Origin: a bacterium
GTDB taxonomy: Bacteria; Actinomycetota; Thermoleophilia; Solirubrobacterales; 70-9
Reading direction: 5' to 3'
Length of the DNA: 8,592 nucleotides
Assembly (NCBI GenBank): GCA_002919115.1
Contig: PKER01000253.1
Span: 1 to 8,592 of the forward strand
In this document: piece by piece, positions 1-6,048 of the stretch
How positions within the stretch are numbered: the first letter of the stretch is position 1
How the letters are laid out: each line of letters starts with the position of its first letter
The notes under the pieces: generated by a model
Seen by the model: only the letters and a program-made list of their open reading frames with translations
Databases searched by the model: none
Told to the model about the DNA's origin: nothing
Made by a program: the position numbers and the translations under genes

Positions 1-1
1 C

Positions 2-406
2 GCGCTGGTCGAGCCCGCGGGTCCCGCCTGCCATACGGGCGAGCGCAGCTGCTTCTACCGCGACGCCGAGGGCGCGTCCGCGCCCGAGCGCGACGCGCCC
101 GCCGCCCCCGGCGAGCCCGAGCCGGTCACCTACGAGGCGCTCGCGGAGCTCGAGCGCACCCTGATCGACCGCCAGCGCGAGCGCCCCGAGGGCTCCTACA
201 CCGTCGAGCTGCTCGACGACCCCGAGCGCATCGGCGAGAAGGTCCGCGAGGAGGCCGACGAGGTCGCCCGCGCGGCTGCCTCCGAGAGCGACGAGCGCGT
301 CGCGGAGGAGGCGGCGGACGTGCTCTACCACCTCGCCGTGCTGCTGCGCTCGCGTGACGTCTCGCTCGCCGACGTCTACGAGGTCCTCAATGGCCGTCGG
401 CGCTGA
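2..406 (+). CDS. hisIE: HisIE bifunctional histidine biosynthesis enzyme, 3' end only
   Basis: The 134 visible codons are the C-terminal part of a HisI-HisE fusion; the gene begins before the window. The first residues carry the HisI (phosphoribosyl-AMP cyclohydrolase) signature CHTGERSCFYR at fragment residues 10-20, whose two cysteines are seven apart, as in the zinc site of the family. A linker of about 25 residues rich in Ala, Pro and Glu follows. Then comes a complete HisE (phosphoribosyl-ATP pyrophosphatase) domain: a helix around LAELERTLIDRQ, then PEGSYTVELL, KVREEADEVARAA and EEAADVLYHLAVLL, the acidic metal-binding helices of this MazG-like fold. The two activities are successive early steps of histidine synthesis in the cytoplasm. 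The stop codon lies 17 bp inside trpE, so the two genes are probably cotranscribed and translationally coupled. The identification is firm; only the N-terminal part is missing. Confidence 0.95.
   Translation, partial: ALVEPAGPACHTGERSCFYRDAEGASAPERDAPAAPGEPEPVTYEALAELERTLIDRQRERPEGSYTVELLDDPERIGEKVREEADEVARAAASESDERVAEEAADVLYHLAVLLRSRDVSLADVYEVLNGRRR
380..384 (+). promoter_or_regulatory. Ribosome binding site deciding the trpE start
   Basis: GAGGT lies 5 nt before the ATG at 390, inside the last codons of hisIE. It supports ATG 390 over the in-frame GTG at 354. The GTG would add a 12-residue Ser/Thr/Arg-rich N-terminus with no family counterpart and would lie deeper within hisIE. Confidence 0.55.
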
Positions 407-1955
407 GCCGCTCGCCGGGGGGCTGGCGCCCACGCTCGAGCGGGCCCGCGAGCTCGCCGGCGAGGCCAACGTGATCCCGATCGCGGCGCGGATCATCGAC
501 GACTGCGAGACGCCGGTCTCGGCCTTCCTCAAGCTGCGCGCGAGCGAGCTCGGCAAGGGGCCCGCGTTCCTGCTCGAGTCGGCCGACCAGGGCGGGCGGC
601 TCGGGCGCTACTCCTTCTGCGGCTTCCGCCCGCGTACGCTGGTGCGCTGGGCCGACGGCGAGCTGCGCTCCTGGAGCGGCGACGCGCTCGGCGAGGGCGG
701 TCCCGACGCCTGGGGCGAGCCGGAGGTCCGCGAGGCGCCCGACCCGTACGCCGCGGCCGACGAGCTCGTCGCCGGGCGCGCGCTGCCCACCGGCGAGGAA
801 CGCCCGCCGTTCGCGGGCGGCGCGGTGGGCTTCTTCGGCTACGACCTCGTCCGCACGGTCGAGCCGCTCGGCCCGCCGAACCCCGACCCGCTGGGCCTCC
901 CGGACATGGCGCTCATGGTCGCCGAGCTCCTGCTCGTCTTCGACCACCAGCGGCACGAGCTCACCATCGTCGCCTTCGCGTTCACCGAGGACGGCGTGGA
1001 CGCCGCCTACGAGCGGGCCGCGGGCCTGATCGACGCCGCGCGCGCCGCGCTGCGGGCGCCCGTGCCGGTGAGCGGGCGCCGCGCCCAGGATGCCCCGCCG
1101 CCCCCAGCGGAGGAGACGTTTCAGTCGAACCTCACGCGCGAGCAGTTCGAGGCGAACGTCCGGCGCATCATCGAGTACGTCCACGCCGGCGACGCGTTCC
1201 AGGTGGTGCCCTCGCAGCGCTTCTCCGGCCCGATCCCGGTCGAGGCGTTCTCGGTCTACCGGGGCCTGCGCGTCATCAACCCCTCGCCCTACATGTACTT
1301 CCTCGACTTCGGCGACTTCCAGCTCGCCGGCGCCTCGCCCGAGCCCCTCGTCAAGGTGAGCGGGCGCCGCGTCGAGACCCGCCCGATCGCGGGCACGTAC
1401 CCGCGCGGGGCGAGCGAGGAGGAGGACCGCCACAACGCCGAGCGGCTGCTCGCCGACCCGAAGGAGCGCGCCGAGCACCTGATGCTCGTCGACCTCGGCC
1501 GCAACGACTTGGGGCGCGTGTGCGAGTACGGGACCGTGCGCGTGGACGAGCTCATGGTCGTCGAGACCTACTCGCACGTGCTGCACATCGTGAGCCAGGT
1601 CTCCGGCACGCTGCGCGACGACGTGAGCGCGATCGACGCGCTGCGCGCCGTGCTACCCGCCGGGACGCTCTCCGGCGCCCCGAAGGTGCGCGCCATGCAG
1701 ATCATCGACGAGCTCGAGCCGCACAAGCGGGGCTCCTACGGAGGCGCGGTCGGGTACCTCGGTTTCGACGGCGACCTCGACACGGCCATCCACATCCGCA
1801 CGGTCGTGGTCAAGGACGGGTTCGCGCACGTGCAGGCGGGGGGCGGCACGGTCGCCGACGCGAAGCCGGACAACGAGTACCGCGAGTCGGTCAACAAGGC
1901 GCGCGCGGTGTTCAAGGCGATCGACCTCGCCGCGCAGCAGCCGGAGTGGGGGTAG
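390..1955 (+). CDS. trpE: Anthranilate synthase component I
   Basis: TrpE aminates chorismate and eliminates pyruvate to give anthranilate, the committed step of tryptophan synthesis, using ammonia from the TrpG amidotransferase. The 521-residue product has the family's usual length. The N-terminal domain (about residues 28-180) carries the tryptophan-binding signature LLES at 61-64 followed after exactly ten residues by Ser75 (LLESX10S), so feedback inhibition by tryptophan is expected. The chorismate-binding domain (about 248-515) has INPSPYMYF, RPIAGT (331-336), DLGRND (368-373), LPAGTLSGAPK (422-432), GSYGGAVGY and the glycine loop GGGTVAD (484-490); all catalytic blocks are present. It overlaps hisIE by 17 bp and is 11 bp from trpG. 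PabB or another chorismate-utilizing enzyme is unlikely, given the LLES motif and the adjacent trpGDC. Confidence 0.97.
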   Translation: MAVGAEPLAGGLAPTLERARELAGEANVIPIAARIIDDCETPVSAFLKLRASELGKGPAFLLESADQGGRLGRYSFCGFRPRTLVRWADGELRSWSGDALGEGGPDAWGEPEVREAPDPYAAADELVAGRALPTGEERPPFAGGAVGFFGYDLVRTVEPLGPPNPDPLGLPDMALMVAELLLVFDHQRHELTIVAFAFTEDGVDAAYERAAGLIDAARAALRAPVPVSGRRAQDAPPPPAEETFQSNLTREQFEANVRRIIEYVHAGDAFQVVPSQRFSGPIPVEAFSVYRGLRVINPSPYMYFLDFGDFQLAGASPEPLVKVSGRRVETRPIAGTYPRGASEEEDRHNAERLLADPKERAEHLMLVDLGRNDLGRVCEYGTVRVDELMVVETYSHVLHIVSQVSGTLRDDVSAIDALRAVLPAGTLSGAPKVRAMQIIDELEPHKRGSYGGAVGYLGFDGDLDTAIHIRTVVVKDGFAHVQAGGGTVADAKPDNEYRESVNKARAVFKAIDLAAQQPEWG

Positions 1956-1959
1956 GAGG
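1954..1959 (+). promoter_or_regulatory. trpG ribosome binding site overlapping the trpE stop codon
   Basis: AGGAGG is a full anti-16S match, 7 nt before the GTG at 1967, and shares its first two bases with the TAG stop of trpE (1953-1955). It fixes the trpG start. It also implies that ribosomes finishing trpE sit directly on the trpG initiation site, which would help equal production of the two subunits. Confidence 0.75.
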
Positions 1960-1966
1960 CGGTCGC

Positions 1967-2550
<584 letters not shown>

Positions 2551-2554
<4 letters not shown>

Positions 2555-2581
2555 CGCGCGGCGTGCGGGCTTCGGCAAAAT
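2551..2581 (+). promoter_or_regulatory. Possible weak internal promoter before trpD
   Basis: The 39-bp trpG-trpD gap contains a short AT-rich run (CAAAATT) that is unusual for this sequence. CTGACG (2551-2556) and CAAAAT (2576-2581) each match the sigma-70 -35 and -10 consensus at four of six positions, with a long spacer of 19. Transcription would start only a few bases before the trpD ATG, which would fit the lack of a Shine-Dalgarno there. This is a guess from pattern matching. Confidence 0.2.
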
Positions 2582-2593
2582 TCCCGCTTTCCA

Positions 2594-3634
2594 ATGCCTA
2601 ACGAGATCATCACCCGCGCCCTCGACGCGGTCTGCAACGGAACGCACCTGACGGCCGACCACGCCTCGGCCGTGCTCGACGAGATCATGGAGGGCCGCGC
2701 CGGCGAGGTCCAGACCGGCGCCTTCCTCGTCGCCCTGCGGGCGAAGGGGGAGACGGTCGCCGAGATCACCGGCCTGGCCCGCACCATGCGGCGCCTCGCC
2801 GCCTCGGTGACGACCCAGCGCGAGGATCTGGTCGACACCGCGGGCACCGGCGGCGGGCCGTCCACGTTCAACATCTCGACCGCCGCGGCCCTCGTCGCCG
2901 CCGGCGCCGGCTGCGCGGTCGCCAAGCACGGCAACCGCTCGAGCACCAGCCGCTCGGGCTCGGCGGACCTGCTCGAGGCGCTCGGCGTCGCGATCGACCT
3001 CGACCCGGACGGCGTCGCGCGCTGCATCGAGGAGGTCGGCTTCGGGTTCATGTTCGCGCCCCGCCACCACTCCGCGATGAAGCACGTCGTGCCGGTGCGC
3101 AAGGAGCTCGCCGTGCGGACGATCTTCAACTTCCTTGGCCCACTCACGAACCCGGCGGGCGCGACCCGGCAGCTCCTCGGCGTCTCCGACCCGCGCTACC
3201 AGGAGACGATCGCCGAGGCCCTCGTCGGGCTCGGGTGCGAGCGCGCCTTCGTCGTGCACTCGCCGGACGGCCTCGACGAGATCGGCCTGGAGGGCCCGAC
3301 CCGGGTGATCGAGGTGCGCGACGGGGGGACCGAGGAGTGGTACGCGGACCCGGCGGAGCTCGGCCTCGCGCGCGCGGAGCACACCGAGATCGCGGGCGGC
3401 TCGCCCGAGGAGAACGCGGCCGTCGTGCGCGCGGTGCTGACCGGCGAGGAGCGCGGCCCGGCGCGCGACGTGGTGCTCGCGAACGCCGCCGCCGCGATCG
3501 TGGTGGGCGGCGCCGCGCAGGACCTGCGCGAGGGGGTCGAGCGGGCCCGCGAGGCGATCGACAACGGCCGCGCCGCCGACGTCCTCGAGGACCTCATCGA
3601 CCTCTCCCGCAAGCTAGCCTCCGAGGCGCGATGA
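2594..3634 (+). CDS. trpD: Anthranilate phosphoribosyltransferase
   Basis: TrpD transfers the phosphoribosyl group of PRPP to anthranilate. The 346-residue protein matches the family length. The N-terminal helical domain (1-70) has the expected helices around LTADHASAVLDEIM and EVQTGAFLVALRAKG. The PRPP-binding loop is DTAGTGGG (81-88), then STFNIST (90-96) and KHGNRSSTSRSGSAD (111-125). HHSAMKHVVPVRKEL and RTIFNFLGPLTNPA are the anthranilate-side signatures, and Asp228-Glu229 in PDGLDEIG is the usual magnesium pair. No gene fusion to TrpG is present. The ATG start gives the standard N-terminus, but no Shine-Dalgarno precedes it (the 20 bases upstream are TTCGGCAAAATTCCCGCTTT-like), so it may rely on coupling to trpG or on a leaderless transcript. 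Its TGA stop overlaps the trpC ATG in ATGA. Confidence 0.97.
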   Translation: MPNEIITRALDAVCNGTHLTADHASAVLDEIMEGRAGEVQTGAFLVALRAKGETVAEITGLARTMRRLAASVTTQREDLVDTAGTGGGPSTFNISTAAALVAAGAGCAVAKHGNRSSTSRSGSADLLEALGVAIDLDPDGVARCIEEVGFGFMFAPRHHSAMKHVVPVRKELAVRTIFNFLGPLTNPAGATRQLLGVSDPRYQETIAEALVGLGCERAFVVHSPDGLDEIGLEGPTRVIEVRDGGTEEWYADPAELGLARAEHTEIAGGSPEENAAVVRAVLTGEERGPARDVVLANAAAAIVVGGAAQDLREGVERAREAIDNGRAADVLEDLIDLSRKLASEAR

Positions 3635-4467
3635 CCAAGCTCGACGAGCTTGTCAGCGCCGCCCGGGAGACCGTCAGGCGGCGCCAGGAGGAAGTCCCGC
3701 TTGCCAAGCTGCAGGCGCAGCTCACCGAACGCGGCCAGGAGCGCCCCTTCAAGGAGGCCCTCGTCGCCCCGGGCATCTCGCTGATCGCCGAGTTCAAGCG
3801 GCGCTCGCCGAGCGCCGGGGAGATCCGCCCGGGCGCCGACATCGACGAGATCGTGGCCGCGTACGAGCGCGGCGGCGCCTCGGCGCTCTCCGTGCTCACC
3901 GAGGGCAGCGGGTTCGGCGGCTCGCTGGACGACCTGCGCGCGGCGCGCCGGCGCTCGGAGCTCCCGATCCTGCGCAAGGACTTCGTGGTCGACCCCTACC
4001 AGCTCCACGAGGCCGCGGTCCACGGCGCCGACGCGGCGCTGCTGATCGTGGCCGCGCTCAGCGACGACGAGCTCGCCGAGCTGTACGCGACGGCGCGGTC
4101 CCTCGACATCGACACGATCGTCGAGGTGCACGACGAGCGCGACCTCGAGCGGGCGCTCGCGATCGACGCGGACGTGATCGGCATCAACAACCGCGACCTG
4201 ACCACGTTCACGGTGGACATCGGGACCACCGAGCGCCTGCTCACCAACATCCCCGCCGGCAAGACCGTGGTCGCGGAGTCGGGGTACGACAACCGCGAGC
4301 AGATCGAGGACCTCGACCGGATCGGCGTCGACGCCGTGCTGATCGGCACCGCCCTCATGCGCGCGCCCGACCCCGAGCAGGCGGTTCGCGAGCTCATCGG
4401 GGATGAGATGGCGACGCGCGAGCACCCGATCATCGAGCCGCGCGGCGAGCAGCGGGGAACCGCATAG
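3631..4467 (+). CDS. trpC: Indole-3-glycerol-phosphate synthase
   Basis: TrpC closes the indole ring: CdRP is decarboxylated and dehydrated to indole-3-glycerol phosphate. The 278-residue protein is a monofunctional (beta/alpha)8 barrel. Visible catalytic blocks are IAEFKRRSPSAG (52-63, with Glu54 and Lys56), ILRKDF (Lys116), TIVEVHDERDL (Glu165), IGINNRDL (Asn186-Asn187) and VVAESG (Glu216, Ser217), followed by the phosphate-binding IGTALMRA. About 20 hydrophilic residues (ATREHPIIEPRGEQRGTA) extend past the usual end of the barrel and look disordered. The start is set by the 4-bp ATGA overlap with trpD, which implies translational coupling. It is not fused to TrpF, which lies separately beyond the protease gene. 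It is probably the last gene of its transcript, because the next spacer is 88 bp with inverted repeats. Confidence 0.97.
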   Translation: MTKLDELVSAARETVRRRQEEVPLAKLQAQLTERGQERPFKEALVAPGISLIAEFKRRSPSAGEIRPGADIDEIVAAYERGGASALSVLTEGSGFGGSLDDLRAARRRSELPILRKDFVVDPYQLHEAAVHGADAALLIVAALSDDELAELYATARSLDIDTIVEVHDERDLERALAIDADVIGINNRDLTTFTVDIGTTERLLTNIPAGKTVVAESGYDNREQIEDLDRIGVDAVLIGTALMRAPDPEQAVRELIGDEMATREHPIIEPRGEQRGTA

Positions 4468-4519
4468 CGCCCTTTATCTGGAGCGCTATAAACAATTAAG
4501 GGCGCGATAGGCGCCCCTT
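4467..4519 (+). terminator. Competing inverted repeats after trpC (terminator or switch candidate)
   Basis: Three arms lie here: A, GCGCCCTT (4467-4474); B, AAGGGCGC (4498-4505); and C, GCGCCCCTT (4511-4519). B pairs perfectly with A over 8 bp with a 23-nt loop. B also pairs with C over 6 bp plus 2 bp beyond a bulged C, with a tight 5-nt loop. The hairpins exclude each other. Arm A begins in the trpC stop codon, so a terminating ribosome would mask it and favour B:C. There is no U-tract, so simple intrinsic termination is uncertain; a protein site or an alternate-structure switch before htrA is also possible. Confidence 0.45.
4487..4492 (+). promoter_or_regulatory. Possible -10 element for htrA
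   Basis: TATAAA sits in the most AT-rich stretch of the window (about 4473-4500), 63 bp before the htrA ATG. It is close to the TATAAT consensus, but I see no convincing -35 at 16-18 bp, so a weak, activated or alternative-sigma promoter is all that can be suggested. It lies in the loop of the A:B inverted repeat described at this site. Confidence 0.25.
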
Positions 4520-4543
4520 AGGACCGCTTGAGCCACTGATCGC

Positions 4544-4553
4544 ACCCTAGGGT
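4544..4553. repeat. 10-bp perfect palindrome next to the htrA start
   Basis: ACCCTAGGGT is a perfect palindrome ending 2 bp before the htrA ATG. Its AGGG is the only, poor, Shine-Dalgarno candidate for htrA, with a 3-nt spacer. Its ACCCTA/TAGGGT halves recur in the dyad before trpF. It could be an operator or chance. Confidence 0.3.
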
Positions 4554-4555
4554 CC

Positions 4556-5740
4556 ATGCAGAGGCTTAGACGGTTTGCAGGCAGTTCCTTCGGGTCCGCG
4601 CTGCTGGGCGGGCTGGTAGTCGCCGTCTTCGGGTGGGTCGCGATCGCCGCTGGGTGGATCGCGGCGCCGGCGGACGACGACGAAGGGGGCGAGCCGGCGC
4701 CCGCCGCGGCGCCTTCGACCGCGCCCGTGGCCGACGAGGGTCTCTCGATCGGCGAGATCTACAAGCGGACCGCCTCGGGGATCGCCTACATCGAGGTGCG
4801 CGGCCCCGCGGGCGACGCGAACCCCTTCGGCATCCCGCAGGGCAACACCTCGTCCACCGGCTCCGGCTTCGTGATCGACGACGAGGGCCACATCATCACC
4901 AACGCCCACGTCGTGGACGGCGGCACCGAGATCCGGGTCACGCTGGGCGCCGACGAGGACCCGGTCGAGGCCGAGGTCGTGGGCGTCGACCAGTCCACCG
5001 ACATCGCCGTGCTCGAGATCGACCCGCCGGAGGGCGGCCTCAACCCGCTCGACCTCGGCGACTCGAGCGAGGTCGAGGTGGGCGACGCCGTGATCGCGAT
5101 CGGCAACCCGTTCGGGCTCGAGCGAACCGTCACGGCCGGCATCGTGTCCGCGGTGCAGCGCGAGATCCGCGCGCCCGACGGGTTCACGATCCAGCAGGCG
5201 ATCCAGACCGACGCGCCGATCAACCCGGGCAACTCGGGCGGGCCGCTGCTGAACGCGCGCGGCGAGGTGATCGGCGTCAACGCCCAGATCGAGGCTTCGG
5301 GCGGCCGCGGGAACATCGGCATCGGCTTCGCGATCCCGATCAACACCGCGCGTGAGGTCGCCCAGGACCTGATCGAGGACGGCGAGGTGCAGCACGCGTA
5401 CCTGGGCATCACCGGGGCCGAGCTCACCGAGGAGGTCGCCGACGCCCTCAACCTCGAGGTCGACTCGGGCGTGCTGATCCAGCACGTCGAGGAGGGCTCG
5501 CCCGCCGACCGCGCTGGCCTGCGCGCCGGCGAGGGCGTCTTCGAGATCGGCGGCCAGCGGATCATCGTCGGCGGCGACGTGATCACGGCGATCGACGGCG
5601 AGGCGGTCGAGAGCATGGACGACGTGATCGCCGCCGTGGACAGCCACGACCCCGGCGATCAGATCACGCTCACCGTCGTCCGCGACGGCGAGGAGAGGGA
5701 GGTGAGCGTGCGCCTCGGCGACCGCTCGCAGCGCGAATAG
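4556..5740 (+). CDS. HtrA/DegP-like serine protease, membrane-anchored, one PDZ domain
   Basis: This 394-residue protein has the layout of actinobacterial HtrA/PepD proteases. A short basic N-terminus (MQRLRR) precedes one membrane span (about 14-36), which should leave the rest outside the cytoplasm. An acidic and then Ala/Pro-rich linker (37-60) leads to a trypsin-like domain (about 65-265) with the triad His118 (TNAHVV), Asp149 (STDIAVLEID) and Ser227 (PGNSGGP). A C-terminal PDZ domain (about 282-388) starts at YLGITGAELTEE and includes GSPADRAGLRAG and GDVITAIDG. Such enzymes degrade or refold damaged envelope proteins, often under stress. The start gives a clean signal anchor, but the Shine-Dalgarno is weak. 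It lies between trpC and trpF with spacers of 88 and 308 bp and is followed by a strong terminator, so it looks like an independent unit inside the trp locus. Its specific substrate, and whether it is linked to tryptophan metabolism, are unknown. Confidence 0.93.
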   Translation: MQRLRRFAGSSFGSALLGGLVVAVFGWVAIAAGWIAAPADDDEGGEPAPAAAPSTAPVADEGLSIGEIYKRTASGIAYIEVRGPAGDANPFGIPQGNTSSTGSGFVIDDEGHIITNAHVVDGGTEIRVTLGADEDPVEAEVVGVDQSTDIAVLEIDPPEGGLNPLDLGDSSEVEVGDAVIAIGNPFGLERTVTAGIVSAVQREIRAPDGFTIQQAIQTDAPINPGNSGGPLLNARGEVIGVNAQIEASGGRGNIGIGFAIPINTAREVAQDLIEDGEVQHAYLGITGAELTEEVADALNLEVDSGVLIQHVEEGSPADRAGLRAGEGVFEIGGQRIIVGGDVITAIDGEAVESMDDVIAAVDSHDPGDQITLTVVRDGEEREVSVRLGDRSQRE

Positions 5741-5743
5741 ACG

Positions 5744-5778
5744 ACTTCCTTCTCTTTCTCCTCCACTCCAACACCCCT
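5744..5778 (+). other. G-free pyrimidine tract after htrA (Rho-site-like)
   Basis: Thirty-five consecutive bases after the htrA stop contain no G and are almost all C and T (ACTTCCTTCTCTTTCTCC and onward). In such a GC-rich, G-containing genome this is conspicuous. C-rich, G-poor RNA is what Rho binds, so the tract may assist termination together with the hairpin that follows. Confidence 0.35.
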
Positions 5779-5780
5779 GA

Positions 5781-5813
5781 CGAGGCCGCCCGCGAGTTTC
5801 GCGGGCGGCTTCG
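5781..5813 (+). terminator. Strong terminator hairpin after htrA
   Basis: GCCGCCCGCG (5785-5794) and CGCGGGCGGC (5800-5809) pair perfectly over 10 bp around a 5-nt loop (AGTTT). CGAG/TTCG extend the stem to 14 bp with one G-U pair. No U-tract follows, which is common for hairpin terminators in GC-rich actinobacteria. It lies 40 bp after the htrA stop and should separate htrA from trpF. Confidence 0.75.
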
Positions 5814-5829
5814 CAGTGCCGCCCTGCTG

Positions 5830-5859
5830 TTGCGCGCGGACCCTACGCCGTAGTAGGGT
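5830..5859 (+). promoter_or_regulatory. Candidate trpFBA promoter with overlapping dyad
   Basis: TTGCGC (5830-5835) and TAGGGT (5854-5859), 18 bp apart, form a plausible actinobacterial sigma-70 type promoter, with transcription starting near 5866. A perfect 7-bp inverted repeat, ACCCTAC-N6-GTAGGGT (5840-5859), covers the spacer and the -10, the classic place for a repressor operator. It lies 17 bp after the htrA terminator, and trpF would otherwise lack a promoter. Both the promoter and the operator role are inferred from pattern and position. Confidence 0.4.
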
Positions 5860-5979
5860 TGCCCCCCGCAGACTCTGGGACAGGGTTTGCCTTGGGCCCG
5901 CCTTCATTCGGAAGGCGCGCTCACTCACCTCCCAGATCCTCAGGACTACGGATTCTCAGGAGGTCGCTGGTCCATTGAA

Positions 5980-5986
5980 GGGGAGG
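5980..5986 (+). promoter_or_regulatory. Strong Shine-Dalgarno far upstream of trpF
   Basis: GGGGAGG is the best ribosome binding site in the leader, yet it lies over 60 bases before the expected trpF start. In the trpF frame it is followed by TTG at 5989 (2-nt spacing) and TTG at 5995 (8-nt spacing). Either would add about 18-20 residues to TrpF. It may serve such an extended form, a short upstream ORF, or be a sequestered element. Confidence 0.4.
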
Positions 5987-5992
5987 AATTGC

Positions 5993-6027
5993 AATTGGGG
6001 CGTCCGCCGTGGGCGGGCGCCCCAGTT
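5993..6027 (+). terminator. GC-rich hairpin just before trpF (attenuator candidate)
   Basis: The arms 5993-6008 and 6012-6027 can pair over 16 bp around a GTG loop: a core of GGGGCGTCCGCC with GGCGGGCGCCCC (one U-G pair) extended by AATT/AGTT (one more U-G). It is followed by CTTCCTGCC, giving a pyrimidine-rich but weak U-tract. It ends 21 bp before the GTG of trpF. It could terminate transcription ahead of trpFBA or block initiation at the TTG codon at 5995, which lies inside the left arm. Confidence 0.5.
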
Positions 6028-6048
6028 CTTCCTGCCATCCTTGTCGCC

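Larger units (their letters stand above)
5866..6048 (+). ncRNA. Putative structured 5' leader of trpFBA
   Basis: About 180 bases between the candidate promoter and trpF show no convincing gene but many complementary segments. TCTGGGA (5874-5880) pairs with TCCCAGA (5930-5936) and encloses a hairpin CGCCTTC/GAAGGCG (5899-5905/5911-5917, 5-nt loop ATTCG). ACCTCC (5927-5932), which overlaps the second arm, can instead pair with the Shine-Dalgarno-like GGAGGT (5959-5964), or CCTCCC (5928-5933) with GGGAGG (5981-5986). GCCCGCC (5896-5902) is complementary to GGCGGGC (6012-6018) in the final hairpin. Mutually exclusive pairings of this kind are what attenuators and riboswitches use, but GC-rich sequence also makes such matches by chance. 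I recognise no known riboswitch or T-box family. Confidence 0.35.

Noticed and set aside
1520..1966. Extension of the trpG frame upstream to an in-frame start at 1520.
   Set aside because: It overlaps trpE in another frame, is Arg/Ala-rich and unlike TrpG. The AGGAGG/GTG pair at 1954-1969 marks the true start.
3235..3630. Extension of the trpC frame upstream into trpD.
   Set aside because: The residues are low-complexity Arg/Gly/Ala. The family N-terminus begins at the ATG at 3631 within the ATGA overlap.
4547..5647. Minus-strand frame of 366 codons opposite htrA.
   Set aside because: The translation is rich in repeated Asp/Val/Arg/His with no recognisable motif, as expected for the reverse complement of GC-rich coding sequence.
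4556..5740. Recent horizontal insertion of htrA by a mobile element.
   Set aside because: No transposase, terminal repeats or target duplications are visible, and codon use and GC look like those of the neighbouring genes.
5816..5974. N-terminal part of an 80-codon open frame ending at 6058 (begins MPPCCCARTLRR).
   Set aside because: It starts inside the base of the terminator region, has no ribosome binding site and runs through the candidate promoter. Only its last third is kept, as a possible leader ORF.
5866..6048. T-box riboswitch for tRNA-Trp in the trpF leader.
   Set aside because: I find no T-box core sequence (AGGGUGGNACCGCG-like) and no AGTA-bulge stem I. A covariance-model search would be decisive.
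5866..6048. Classical trp attenuator with tandem Trp codons.
   Set aside because: No reading frame in the leader has tandem TGG codons; only single scattered TGG codons occur.
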